Positions 25,751 to 38,190 of a stretch of DNA of 64,000 bases are shown here, piece after piece. This stretch comes from Siphonodentalium dalli (lineage: Eukaryota; Mollusca; Scaphopoda; Gadilida; Siphonodentaliidae): NCBI GenBank assembly GCA_032622095.1, contig CP136065.1, positions 213,136,151 through 213,200,150 of the forward strand, given 5' to 3'. How positions within the stretch are numbered: position 1 is the stretch's first letter; the number at the start of each line of letters is the position of its first letter. The notes beneath the pieces were generated by a model. That model was not told the DNA's origin, searched no databases, and worked only from the letters and a program-made list of their open reading frames with translations. Position numbers and translations under genes: made by a program.

Positions 25751-25764
25751 TAATTAATCCACTT

Positions 25765-26229
25765 CACCCCACATAACACCGTATCCCGCAACTAATCGCC
25801 CTTTAACTTATCATATGTGGTCCTGAGCGCTCAGTCTGTAAGGAGGATTGCTTGGTTAATGTTAACGTTGTTTCACCGCTAGGCCATATCAGGACCAAGA
25901 ATAAAATCAGTTGTCCGAAACTCTATGTATCTGAGCAAATACATATAACACAGCCAGTAGATGCAACTAAAATACAGTGAGCTGTGTGCAACTAAAATCA
26001 ACCAAATGTGGACGCTTTATACACAATGGAGCCAGAAATATTCGACTCTCACGACTATTTTTTTTTCGAATCAGGCTCCACTGGAAATGTCCGGTTTCGA
26101 TTGCGGTTCGAGTGCTATATACACTGACTACATTGGACTAAGTGCTGATGCTGATACTAATGCGAGCAGAACGGAAAGTAATGTGATATGCCGAGCTGGT
26201 GGTCGATTTCTAAATAGTTTCTTAGCGCC
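25765..26229. other. No feature recognised
   Basis: Old flanking DNA of the LINE insertion. No ORF family or repeat identified. Confidence 0.3.
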
Positions 26230-26400
26230 TGGGTAGCAACAAGTTGTTTGCAGTATGACTGACCAAATGTTGAATGTGCAATCGTTTAGATATGAGCAAT
26301 TGTGGTGTCCATGACCTGTAGAGGAACACCGTGCACACATGGTTCTTTCCGCGTACCACGTTCATTGCCATAGCCTTGGCGTGTCAAATATGACGATGAT
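26230..26400 (-). pseudogene. LINE ORF1 zinc-knuckle remnant
   Basis: The minus strand reads TMCARCSSTGHGHHNCSYLN, a CCHC-like knuckle (CxxC-x4-GHxxxxC). This is the usual second knuckle of Jockey/CR1-type ORF1 proteins. A degraded first knuckle lies just upstream in another frame (RQGYGNERG), and a degraded third downstream (SHTANNL). These order as in the better ORF1 at 49.9-51.5 kb. Frameshifts make it a relic. Confidence 0.5.
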
Positions 26401-26423
26401 GGTCATTCATTTATGCACCCATA

Positions 26424-26642
26424 ACCTTTCATGACGGGAGTTGCGCTGGCGCAACATTAAAGATAATATGCCAGTGCATTATATTATATATGCGAGTCTC
26501 CCAGATAGGGAGTCTTGCATATACATGTATAAGATAATGCACTGGCTTCCAAGGTCAAGGTAAATATTGTTAGGTCAATATATTTTCGTATGTATGCGAG
26601 GTTCCCTATGCGAGACTCCCATATATAAGAGAATGCATTGGC
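26424..26642. mobile_element. Diverged double-palindrome MITE
   Basis: Begins 'cctttcatgacggga'. Holds two palindromes, 26480-26547 ('gccagtgcatta' / 'taatgcactggc') and 26576-26641, separated by 'aaggtcaaggtaaatattg'. Shares both the start and the spacer with 16363-16505, but not the TTAA-family arms. Confidence 0.6.
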
Positions 26643-27389
26643 AGAGTGTTTTCGTAAACTTTCAAGAAGATCATGGACTGGTTAATGTCGATTGAAGATC
26701 CGAACATGGCTGTACATTAACACTTTTTTTCATCAATTGCTTTTGAAATTCTGCGCTCATCTGCCACTCCATGTGCGTCAGCTCGGCCAATATCACCGAC
26801 TGCGACAAATATGCTATACCACTGCATGGTTCTTCGCTCAACCATGCTAATTTGAACTGCCTTGGGGGTAACCAACAATGGTTTTCCTGTAAGCCATGTT
26901 TGCTCAAGGAAAGACACAGATTGTAATGTCTGAATAGTCTAATTGCTTCACACATTTAAAATGTCCAAACAATACGTTATAGAATGTTGTAAATCAATTA
27001 CTCAGTTCTTTTGGGACGCAGCTTCTAAGAATCAGGTACTGAGTACACCTCGTTAACGTTTAAATTTATGGAGTCATCACTCACGCGTAATTCTGGAATG
27101 TTCGATAGTTAGCCATGCAGACAGTCTCGGACAACCCTTCGAATTATGGTCGGTTCTGATACTGGTATATGCAATACATCAATGACGAAACAGAGTCATT
27201 CCGCTCATAATCGCGTTGGGCCTTTTTGCTTTGAGCGAAAAGTCGTCGCGAATCGCCAACATCCATTTTGAGCGGCGATTTTTAGCGACGGGGATTAGCA
27301 GGAGCCACCTGCTTGTTTATTAGTTTATCTTAGGACCACATGCAGTTTCTAAACAGGCTTGTTCGTTTGCAAAATCTCGTCCAAATAGG
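26643..27389. other. No feature recognised
   Basis: No supported gene or repeat. 'gaatcgccaacatccatttt' near 27250 looks repeat-like but has no clear partner here. Confidence 0.3.
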
Positions 27390-28200
27390 TTCATATTTGA
27401 CTTATTTGATTATGAAATAGGCACATAGTGAAATTATACCCGTTATTCATACATAACATCGCGCAAATAGGTTAATTATCTACCTATAATATTGACATAG
27501 GTTCATATTGGATTATTTGATTCTGAATTAAGCCCATAGTGGATCTATACCCGTTATTCCGTTTCGTTTTTATAGCGCGGGCCACAGTGAAAACACATTT
27601 TAAAGAGCGTACATCTCGTAGGTCGTGAATTGGTTTATTCGTGTATTGTCCGCCCATAATTAACTTATAATAAGTCATTATGAGTCGATAATGGCACTAA
27701 AACACCAACATATCCTTGCACATAATGCTACTATTATGTGAAATATGTACATAATGTGATTATTTTATTCTGAAAAACGGAGATAATGGAGTCATATCCG
27801 TTATTTCGTTTTATGGCGCGGGCCACAGTGAAAAAACATGTTAAAGAGTGTACACCTGAAAAGTCGTAAGTTTGCCTATTTATGTCATTGTCCGCACATA
27901 ATATGCTTATCATCGGCTCATTATGAGTCGATAATGTGACTAAAGTACTCTCATTTTCAGCACATTATCGACTCAAAATGATGCGATTCTAAGCAGATAA
28001 ATCTGCCCTAAATAAGTTATATTCTAAGTAGATACTAAGCGGATGTTTCAGGATAACAGGCTGCAAACACTCTCATGTTCAGTTCGTTATGGACTCAAAT
28101 CTAAGCCAATTGTGAAACAAAAACGAAGGCTGTTATAAGCCCACAACGTGTTGATTATCGGGAGAACAGACTGTTTATTCTGTTGACCACAGTGAAAACA
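27390..28200 (+). repeat. Repeat E, two tandem-like units
   Basis: Two diverged units of about 310-350 bp (27400-27715, 27716-28080). Each contains 'tatgaaatag'-like, 'ccgttattccgttt', 'gcgcgggccacagtgaaaa', 'aaagagcgtacacct', 'cattgtccgcacataat' and 'cattatgagtcgataatg'. The same family recurs at 34790-34953 plus 36721-36940 (minus), 41396-41560 (minus), 48740-49095 (plus) and 59283-59612 (plus). No coding potential. Confidence 0.65.
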
Positions 28201-28515
28201 TGACCATGGTAAATATGCTTGTCTGGAACATACAGCTCAAATAGTGCCATGTTGACTTATTTCGTTCGTAGTAAATTTTAGGTTCATACTGAGCTTATAC
28301 TACAGGAGAACATGATGTCGTGTGATCTCTTAACTATTCCAAACAATCTGGTTTACATTGTCAAGGATCAAATTATGAAAGGCGTAGTGCTATCGGATGT
28401 CGGATTTCATAACATATATCAATTAGCTCTCATAGACAATAATGAAGCTTCGGTTACCTGAATACGAGTCCTGTTATATAACGTTATTGTACTCACCTTC
28501 ATTGTCCATGCAATA

Positions 28516-29017
28516 TTAAAGGCACGTGAGGCCTTAGTTGTCGAAAATATTCATATTTGTTCCAATCACCGTAAACAGAAAAACATTAAAACGCATACAG
28601 TTTCGTTCATATATACCATAACCATCGCGTAAACAGCATGTTATCATAAAGATTTACTATATTTTACCTAAGCAAGAGCCTGGTTGTGTTACAGAAGACA
28701 GCACAATGCTGCTGGCTAATCACACACAAATGGCATAAACGCTCTTTATTCGTTCCATATCAGGAATTCACCAACAAATAACGCTCTTTATGTTTACCAT
28801 CATAATATAAACAAGCACCAGAAAAGTAACTGTTTATGCTTTTGTTTACATAACAATGGTCAAATATATGACAATAACATACTGTTTATGCGATATTTCT
28901 TATTTGTATATGGACAAAGTCTGTCTACATTTTGTTGTTCTTTCTGTTTGTGGCGGCTTTTGACGGGTGGAAATATTTTCACAGGATACCCACCACCAAG
29001 GCCAGCCGTACCTTTAA
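28516..29017. mobile_element. TTAA-flanked MITE, AGGYACG family, copy 2
   Basis: TTAA at 28516-28519 and 29014-29017, inner ends AGGCACGTGAGGC and GCCAGCCGTACCT. The interior matches 376-870 throughout ('aacgctctttat', 'tgtttacataacaa', 'gtttatgc', 'aaagtctgtcta'). Confidence 0.75.
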
Positions 29018-29499
29018 GTGCTACGCATGGAAGTGGTGTATCATTAGCAATCGCGCTGTAATCAATGCTTGGTTGTTTTTTATGTTGTGAGACATTACGT
29101 CAGTTTATGTGATGTTTGTCACAGAGATAATGTTGTGTATGATATCACTACACTACCAATATGTGGCATTTACACTGAGGCTGGTATAATAGTCTGGGCA
29201 TTGGACCAAGAACAAACTGTTAATAACATGATTTGGTTGCTATGCTATGCTATGCTATGGTCTCATTTTGTCGGGCAGAATCTTTGGAACAGCAAATCTA
29301 AAATCCGCTTTGGGGAAAACCTGCAGAGCTCTTTAAAAAAAAGGCCTTATCTATAGTTGTCATGTCTAATTTTCCGTTCTTTGTGGCATATACACTTGCA
29401 TGTCATTTAAATTTAAGTTATAAAGATGGCAGAAACATGCAACACAAACAAATTATTATTGTTGCCACGACAGATATATGTCACTTCGATTGTCACAAT
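29018..29499. other. No feature recognised
   Basis: Two plus-strand ORFs of 64-95 codons show no recognisable domain. Confidence 0.25.
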
Positions 29500-30690
29500 T
29501 CAAAATGGCGGATAAAATGGCGACAGAAAGTGGTAACATTGGACTATTTTCGCTAAATTTTACCCGATCGTTTCCATTTATAAAAAAGGTATTGGTTTAT
29601 ATTACCAATTGTGCCAACATATACCAATTTTAAATCACTGTCTTAAAATTATGAGGCCAATCAAATTCGAAATAGACGTACTAAATTTCGAAGAAAAATC
29701 AGTTATTGTTTTAATGCCCGGAATATCTGGAATCGAACACACCAGTACACTGGATACTAATTAGGTGTCATATATGAACCACTAGTGCCCATGTTTGCCG
29801 AAATGAGGCCATCACTTTCCAAAGTAGTAAAAAAAGTAGTAAAATTGAGCAATATTCGCTAAAATTCACCAGATTGTTTCCACATAGATGAAAACTATCG
29901 ACGTAATCCGCTAATTGCACCACCGTAAATGATGTCCAATCCTAATCAGATAATAAAGTGCTTTATACCGAGAATGTGATTTTTCGGTGTCCCAAAATGG
30001 CGGTGGAAACGGAGACCGAAAGTCAAAACTTTTATATTTTCATTAATTTGTAACTAAATCTTCGGTCGACTAACGATTATTGCCAAATGCCAAATACATA
30101 AAATGAGTGTCCAAAACCACTTAGCGAGTGTCCCAAAGCAACTAAAGTACGTGAAACAACGCAAAGGGTGTCTCAACCCACCTTCTTAGTAGTGTACTAA
30201 ATTAACCGGTGAGTGTCCCATGTCATAGAATGGGCGTCCCAAATCAGTCAACTAGTGTCCCAAACCGCAATATAAGTAACACAGTTCAACCAAAATAGTG
30301 TGCCAAACCAAACCGATGGAGTCCAAACCAGCCCAATGAGTGTTCTAAACCATCCAACGATTGATATATATGTCACCCGTCGAGTGTGTCCCAAATCATG
30401 CACATTGTGTCCCAAAATCACACGATGTGTGTCTCAAGCCATCAATTGAGTACCATAAACAATCCAATGAGTTTCCATAATAGTCGATCGTCTCAAAACC
30501 ACAAGGATTGTCTGAAACGTCAAACCAGTGTCTCGAAGCACCCACTGAATGCCCCACACTATCTAAATAGTGTCCCCAACTAGCGTACAAAACCATCCAT
30601 CAAATGTATCAAACCATCCAACGAGTGCAACATGGTTTGGTAAATCATTAGATGGTTTGGTAAACTCATTTGATCGTCTGAAATACTCGA
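29500..30690. repeat. Degenerate array with 21-bp spacing, consensus GTGTCCCAAACCATCCAATGA
   Basis: From about 30105 to 30635 some twenty diverged copies of a 21-mer follow one another, most spaced 21 bp apart. After about 30635 the motif appears inverted ('atggtttggtaaa'). The left part (29500-30100) has two diverged copies of a separate roughly 330-bp block ('ttcgctaaattttaccc' / 'ttcgctaaaattcacc', 'aaaatggcg'). No termini or TSD resolved. The ORFs inside are artefacts of the array. Confidence 0.55.
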
Positions 30691-32118
30691 TGGAGGGCTC
30701 TGATCACTATTGTTGGTGTATCGCGATTCGTGGCTGGACGAAGAGCAGTTGGAAATTTCGGAAGGAAACGATGGTTGAATGTTTCTATTATTATAAATAA
30801 CCAACCAATATCTAGTGACAAGTGGATTAAATTTTTCCTATTTTCAATAACAAAAATTATATTTATTCGTCCTCGGTCAGCAGTTAGTAGTCTTGAATGG
30901 GTGTTTGGAAGGTAGTGACCAATTCTTTGGTTGTTTTTGTTTGTGTGTGTGACTCTTTGTTTCTGGGGGTCGCTTTGATATTTATTGCTATAGCTGCTAC
31001 TATTGCTACTAACTTTGCTAACTCATTTTACATGTGTTTCCAAGTGTCCGTGGTTAGTTTTAACATGTACATTATATAACAAGCCTAAACAAGAATAACC
31101 TCAATTAAATTGGCAAATATGTTTTGAATCTGGCAAAAAACTAAACATTTCATTTGTCAAACATTTTGGTCCCGCGCCAACCCCAAATACGTCCACAAGA
31201 GTCATTGCGCATATGCAAAACAAATTTGTCTTTTGGACAATATTTGGCAAATATTCTGATTATCAGAGACTGTCATGCACATACGGCGGTTTTTGAGACA
31301 CTAAACGGACGAACTATACTATTTGCAATGTATATTTCATGTTTATTCATTGTTCTGATATTCCGTTAAACTACACGAACTCGTATTGTTACCATCTATG
31401 GTCAAATATAGGCAGCAAAATGTGAGCAAAATCATCGCAAGTAAGGATGAACTGAAATAAATTGTTTTTTGAATCATGACCATGTTTTATATGTTTATGT
31501 TCGTGTAGCAACTTAATGTTCTGCATGGTAGACCACACTTGATCTTTATGAAACTATAAGGGTCACAGATCTATCTATATGAAAATAGAAATAACTCTTG
31601 TTGAGTTGCTTTGTTCTATAGCTGAAGTCAACGAATGGTTCCAGAATCTTAAATACAGAAAACAAGCTATTGTAAGTTATATCGCGTTATTAGTGGTGTA
31701 ATAATCCCTAGTTAGTTCTGTGAAACCTATATTCGCGTTAAAGTCCTTATCTGTGGCCACTTATCCATAAATTAAATTCCCACGTGAAACTTATGGTGGA
31801 ACACTGGAATCAGGGACAGAACATGTCATGACAGACATGACATTTTGTTGAAGTATCCGTTATTGAGTCGGCAGTAGTCTGTGGAAGGCAACACTTGTAT
31901 AATCATAGAATGTTTATCGACGTGCAATGAGGCTCTTCTGTGACATAATACATATCCCACTGATAATAACCGTATGGCTCGTGCGAATATCGATATCATC
32001 GCACGACAAATCCGAAGATCTCATTCTACTAAGTGATTAATCGTTCTGTCTCCTTCCAACCGAATAGTGGCCCTTACGCTTCCATATTGATTCCGGCACC
32101 AAATGCGCATAAGATTAT
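30691..32118. other. No feature recognised
   Basis: AT-rich DNA. Only short unrecognised ORFs. Confidence 0.3.
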
Positions 32119-32610
32119 CCATTAATAAATGGACAATCCGTACCTAAATTTTCATTAACTAATGGTCAATCCGACCACGCGTGGCACGCAAGCTTGGGAT
32201 TGTCCACTAAATCACGACATATATAGATAATCCTGCATGTTAGCTTCATATTTAATCTGAAGGGTAATAACTCTAAAAAGAATGTACCTTTACTAAATAA
32301 CGGCGATTTGTATGAGAAATTGCAACACCACAATATATCAACTCTGGTGAAATATAAGTCAAATTTTTCTATAGGGTGGTTGGGCCTGGGGAGGCTTGGG
32401 GTAACGCTCTTTAAAAACACTTCAAATATTTCCGTTATTCCGTCAAAAACACTTCTTCAAATATCTCAGTTAATTAGTTAATACAAATTAAATTAAATGA
32501 TTAACGTTAATGGTTATTTCTAACTGGACAATCGACCACGCATGCCACGCGTGGTCGGATTGACCATTAATTAATGAAAATTTAGGTACGGATTGTCCAT
32601 TTATAAATGG
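32119..32610. mobile_element. TIR element, about 490 bp
   Basis: Inverted ends of about 75 bp: left 'ccattaataaatggacaat' through 'gtacctaaattttcatta' to 'ccgaccacgcgtggcacgc'; right is the inverse. The unique middle has no ORF. No clear TSD. Confidence 0.7.
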
Positions 32611-33630
32611 CCTATCCTTAAATAATTGCCTGGATTCCGGCCATGGACACGGTGCTGTGTGGTTACAGTAATTCTTAATTACCGTAAGAACCGTTAATAC
32701 ATAACAATTTCTCTGACGCACACATCCCGGATACCCGCATGTCAATAGAATTGTGATCTTGATCAGGACCACATAAGACTGTCTAGACTACCATTTGTGT
32801 TTTATTGTTATCAAGATTTGCCCCCATTAAATATTCAATGCTACATGTCACGTCACGCGGAATCAGATGTTTATGAGACGAATTTAAATATAGTTACTTA
32901 GAGTCGGAATTAAATTATGCTACTACAGTCCGCCCACTTTGTGGGGAGAGATTTAGAGGATGGTATGCAGTATTATCAGAAATAAATAAGATTATCCCTC
33001 AAGATGTTAATACAAGACCACTCACAATGACGGATCAATTTATCGTATCCATATTTCAAATGAACTTCATCGCTGTGACACGAGTGAATCTCTGTGGGTC
33101 TTACAGTCTCGTCGCCATATTTTTTATAATGCATGCATGTTTGGTGTGCCAAAGTCTGGCTAAGGCACTTTTCAAACACGATACGCTATGAATTGGTTAG
33201 CGACTTATGTAGGTCCTATCTGCGTGTTGTGGCAATCACATTGCAAACATTGAATAAACCAAGGAAACTATTTCTTCCCTAGTCACAATATCATACTCAG
33301 GTTTATTTCCAGTTTCATAAATGGGCCATTTTCATATGATATATGTTACTTCCTTCATTCGATGTATGAAACCTTTGACTACATTGGCACGATAAGGTAC
33401 AATGACAACACATGATTGAATATACATATCTGATGTCCAGTATATATCTATATCATTTGGGAGCTTCATCTGTCACACGCATTTGATATTACTTTTCCGG
33501 TTAAAACAAGAAGGTTAACTGATATGCTGATAGTTCTATGTATATCCTTCCATTTCTATATATATCTTATCTCCGACCTCCAACATTTGAAATTTGAAAA
33601 TATCATGACCAGCCTGGTCGTATGCGTGTG
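32611..33630. other. No feature recognised
   Basis: No supported gene, repeat or RNA. Confidence 0.3.
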
Positions 33631-33996
33631 ACATGGCGTCACCACTGTAAGATTAATATTGTGATTAGTATAACTATTTGCATGCATATTTATGCATATT
33701 TAAATTTATATGAATATATTGTATATTTGTAAATATGCTCTCCATAGTTGATGGAGGTTAAACATAATTAAGTTGAAACCAGCGAAAACGTGTGTCAAAA
33801 CTAAATGATTAAGTACACATGGCGTCATCACTGTAAGACTAATATTGTGATTAGTACAGATATGTGCATGCATATTTATATAATATGAATATATTGGATA
33901 TTTGTAAATATGCTCTCCATAGTTGATGGAGGTTAAGCATACATAAGTTGAAACCAACGAGAACTTGTGTGTCAAAACTAAATGATTAAGAACACG
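33631..33996. repeat. Tandem duplication, 186-bp unit, two copies
   Basis: 33631-33816 and 33817-33996 are about 90% alike, from 'acatggcgtcaccactgtaa' to 'caaaactaaatgattaag'. The minus-strand ORF over both units is a by-product. Confidence 0.8.
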
Positions 33997-34031
33997 CGTT
34001 GTTGTGAATCTTCTCGCTGGCTGTGTGACAA

Positions 34032-34408
34032 TTAACCATTTGCCCAACAGAAGGGCCCTGTGCCAATGCACCTATGGTCGACTCGTATATATAAGAGAAT
34101 ACATTGGCTTAACACATTAAAAATTATAAAATTGTTAAAGAATGCAAGACAAAATGGTAAAAAGTGTTAAAAAAAGATTTTTTTAGGCCAATGCATTCTC
34201 TTATATATGCGAGGCGACCTATGGTCGACTCGCATATATAAGAGAATGCATTGGCACAGGGCATAACTGTAACTATCACAATGTGGTCAAGGAGCCGGTT
34301 CCAATGATATCCATATTTGTATGGTTCTATTGAGACAGACCGAAGATATTTTAGGCTGTTGAAGCTTTATTTGGCCGGTTTTGGCCGTTTTGTTGGGTAA
34401 AGGGTTAA
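34032..34408. mobile_element. TTAA MITE with paired palindromes, copy 2
   Basis: TTAA at 34032-34035 and 34405-34408; opposite orientation to the copy at 3364. The first palindrome has lost its left arm (34058-34112). The second is complete (34190-34257). The long arm with 'aagcttt' and 'ccggttttggcc' is at the right. Confidence 0.8.
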
Positions 34409-34667
34409 ACGAAAACAAAAACAAACACTGACTGATAAGACCAATAAGTAGCAAACCGACGGTAGAGTAGCGTGTTTGGATAGTGCGTAAGAGTAGTTAC
34501 TCATCAAGTTTTATTTACTCCCCTGTCTTTTTCATGTTTTTTTAGTGTCTCCATCCTTGGCTTCCTTTGAGTATGAATGTTGGTATTTATATCTGATGGC
34601 TCGCGTTTTGGTCGATGACACCAGGCTGTTGCGACCGAAGCAACGGTTCCGACATTGTGTATTATGC

Positions 34668-34744
34668 AGGGTGATAGCAGGGTGATAGCATGGTGATAGC
34701 AAGGTGATAGCAAGGTGATAGCAGGGTGATTGCAGTGTGATAGC
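34668..34744 (+). repeat. Minisatellite, 11 bp x 7
   Basis: Seven uninterrupted units of 'agggtgatagc' with single-base variants. Confidence 0.9.
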
Positions 34745-34789
34745 GTTCTGCTTTTTTATTTTCTGTATACCTTAACGATGTAAAATATG

Positions 34790-36940
34790 TCTTACTAATA
34801 TGTCTCCATAAAAACCGCACATTATCTGCTTATAAAATAAATTGTTTTATGTAGATAATCTGCTTAGAATAGCCTCATCTTGAGTCGATAATGTACCGAA
34901 AATGAGAGCATTGTAGTCGCATTATCGACCCATGTAGAGGCGATTCTAAACACATTGGCCGGATTCGTCATCTCCGGTTTAAACCTCCGAGTTTAAACCT
35001 GGTTTAAACCTACATTGGCGGTCCAGCCAAACCGGGTCTAAGGGGGCGTTTTTGTCATTCAGTTACCAACTAATTGACAACTCGATTTGGTGATATGAGC
35101 ATACAGCCAAACTACCCTCTTACCTATCGGACCAAAAGACAAGCCGATGTAATGGTTATTGACATGTCATAAATCATCGCGAACGCGTGCACGATTTATT
35201 CACTGAGAAATGAGTATAGCTCATTGACCATTAATCCGATCTCTTTGTGGGTTTAAACCAATTTGACAAAGGGCATGTTTCTCAACACGAGCTTCACGCG
35301 CTGTTTATCACTTTGTTTGTGATTGATTTTCTACAAGTTGCTTTTCCCGCAAAGACAAAATATGGTGTATCTACATGTATCTATGTATATATTAAAGGAT
35401 ATAGGAGCTGTATATATGTTTGTCCGTTAGTCTGTTTGCAACTGTTCTAAAAATGATTTACAAATAAGAATAATTTAATTTGAAATAAAATGAAAAAATT
35501 GTGTTGTTAAATTGAGCAAGGAGTTGTAACTAACAAGAAACAATATTTAAAATTTATATTAATATTTGTTTGTTTTCAATATAATTAAAAAAAATGATCA
35601 AATGATCAAAATGTGCGCAAATGTGACGCAGGCTCCTGTCGCACGAAGAGGCCGCAGGACCCTCTGACGCTGCATGAATAAAGGCTCCATAATCGTCTCA
35701 ATCCTGGACCAAGAGGTCAGTCAAGTAAAAGCAATTTGCTTATGAGTACACACCAGAAGCGGCATCTGAACTGTTTAAAGTGGGCAACTATATAGAGGCA
35801 CAGCATTTAATAAAGAAATATATTACATGCGTTGCTTTTTTTCAATGTAACATTTTTTCCATCATGCAGAAAATCCAAAAGTTCCCAGGTTTTGAACTGG
35901 TGGAATATTATGGAAATTTATGAGCGGAGCCAGAGTAGAGCTTTGTGGCATGATCTACATAAAAATAAGTTATCAAATTTGACTCATATAGCAATATAAG
36001 TTTAGGATTGCAAACTATGTGTATAGCATATCTGGTCATGCAGTAGCATCGTTTTGGTTTCAAAATTAAAACGTTGAACCATTCAAATGAATTCGTAGAA
36101 AAAACACCAGTATTTGTGATTGCCACAAGCCAAAAAAAAAACACAAGATAGTTGTAAAATCATACTGAAGGAACGCGTCAATATCTGAGCAAAGCTCGCA
36201 TGGGAATGAATCAACTGTGAAATGATAACACCAGTCGGCAACAGCCACTTGGACACGCCCTCACTCGAGATAATTTACGGATTCGTCATCTCAAGTTTAG
36301 CCTCGAGAAAGCTGGTTTAGCTGGACCACCTAATTAGATGGTTTAGTTGCCTGTTTAAGCTTATAAAACGCAAATAAAACATCGAAATTGACAAAAACTT
36401 ATCCCCACACGCTTTATAGGTGTGAGTGCTTCTCGCTTATAAATTTCCAATCAAAATATGGTCGCTGTCGAAATTATTGATTTTTGCAATCAATAAAACG
36501 TGGCGGTCCGCATTAGGAAAGTACGATTAATTTTCTCGACGATACAGAGACACTGCTGCTAAACCACTGGTCTGGCTGGACCAGGTTTAAACCAGAGATG
36601 ATGAATGTGTCACTTAGACCTGCGGTCGCGGGTTTAAACCACGGATTTTGCTGACTCACGGCGGTTTAAACCTAGAGGTTTACGTAGACCAGGTTTAAAC
36701 CTGAGATGACGAATCGGGCCATTATGTGCGGATAATGACACGAATAAGCCGATTCACGACTTTTCAGGTTTACTCTCTTTAATATTTGTTTTCATTTTGA
36801 CCCGCGCCATAAAATGAAATAACGAGTATGAGTCCATTATATCTGTTTATTTCGGAATCAAATAATCACATTATGTACCTATTTCACATTATATGTCGAT
36901 TGTGTGCTTATTTGCGCAAGGATATGTTGCGGCTTTACTT
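34790..36940 (-). repeat. Repeat E, copy split by a nested element
   Basis: 34790-34956 and 36721-36940 carry the Repeat E motifs in inverse order ('gataatctgcttagaat', 'gagtcgataatg', then 'cattatgtgcggataatg', 'gacccgcgccataaa'). The two halves are separated by the TIR element at 34957-36720. Confidence 0.6.
34957..36720. mobile_element. 1.76-kb non-autonomous TIR element (Harbinger-like?)
   Basis: Inverted ends GGCCSGATTCGTCATCTC followed by 'ggtttaaacct' on both sides, with further 'ggtttaaacc' boxes just inside each end (near 35000, 36580 and 36660). ATT flanks both ends (34954-34956 and 36721-36723), a possible 3-bp TSD. It interrupts Repeat E. Internal pieces such as 36274-36345 repeat a diverged end. 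No transposase ORF recognised. The 3-bp TSD and GG start would fit PIF/Harbinger, but this is inference. Confidence 0.6.
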
Positions 36941-38190
36941 TCAAATAAAGTTCGACAGTGCTGATAAAGGGGCATAAAATTCAAATAATATACATTACAC
37001 CATACAACATTGAAAGCGAACACGGATATATTTATTCATATATACACCGAGGGAATTGAACATATTGGGATTGAAATTGGCTTATTCAAATAATCAATGA
37101 TGAAACACATTTTGTTAAGTGGTTGTGATGTGTGGGGCTACCAGCTATCATAATGTTGAAAAATCTGAGATATGTCAACTGCAGTTTCTGAAATATATTC
37201 TAAGACTGCAAAGCTGCATGTCAAAGTATACGCTATAAATTGTGTAGAAACTAGCGTATTTCCAATTGAAACTGAAATAGACATACGAATGACATGTTTT
37301 TAGGCAAAATGTTTTGTTTCCTGGGAATTTAAGATATCTTTATTATTCAGTATATTCTGAAAGTTTCATTATACGAAGCGAAATGTCCACAGATGGATTA
37401 AACATGTACGAGATATTCTTACAAAGTGCGGTCTTACATATATATGTCCACCCAAGGTTCTTTGGATATTGATATTGAATTATTAAAGGAAACTATTAAA
37501 ATTTCACTGGATGACCAATACCGAAGATTATCGCAAAACGATTGAAGAACAAAGTAAATGCCGGAATTACAACCTATTCAAAATTAAATGAATTGGAAAT
37601 GTATTCATTCGCTACAGCAGACGCTCTGACTGTTCAATTCAGCATTTACCAATCCAAACGGGGCCGCTGAACAATGTACATGCGTTTTCCTACGGTCGTC
37701 TTTTATGTCATATGATTTAAACGAGTGAAATACACATATTGACAAATTGTGTGTGTTGCCAGTTGGTATAGGAGAATTCTAGTTCACTGGTTGGTTGAAT
37801 GGGTTTGACTGTACTTGTAATCTTGGGAATATGACGGCATAGTCTTCATGTCATTGGTGGCAACCACAAAACTACTTTATAATACAATTCTACCACATGG
37901 CGGTCGATTAGAACTTTCGTACACTTTTGTGAATGGATTTGTCGTTCACAAGTAACATGTACATGCATAAGTAGTCAAGATGATTGTTGTCCACAATATC
38001 GCGGTTATGGAGCAGTTCACGTTGTTTGATTAAGAAAGTAGCCGACATTGCTTGAATAAGACGCACCAAACATTGCTTTTAAAGTTATTTCATTTCAGTA
38101 TACGTTACTGCAACAGAGAACAATACACTTGACTGTCTGATATTTTGTTCCACTGGGCTGAAAGACCTGCTCGGAATCATGTTTATAATC
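36941..38190. other. No feature recognised
   Basis: Low-complexity AT-rich DNA without supported genes. Confidence 0.3.

Larger units (their letters stand above)
22392..25753 (-). mobile_element. 5'-truncated CR1/Jockey-superfamily LINE
   Basis: An insertion of about 3.36 kb flanked by the 11-bp direct repeat ttaatccactt at 22381-22391 and 25754-25764. The 3' end lies at 22392 (minus strand) with a roughly 510-bp 3' UTR (22392-22905) that is duplicated at 12491-12958. The 5' end is cut inside the endonuclease domain near 25750. No poly-A tail is seen, in keeping with CR1-type 3' ends. This is the youngest-looking LINE here: one long ORF and only one clear frameshift. Confidence 0.9.

Noticed and set aside
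33706-34071. Minus-strand ORF of 121 codons with two similar halves
   Set aside because: It is produced by the 186-bp tandem duplication and runs into the TTAA MITE.
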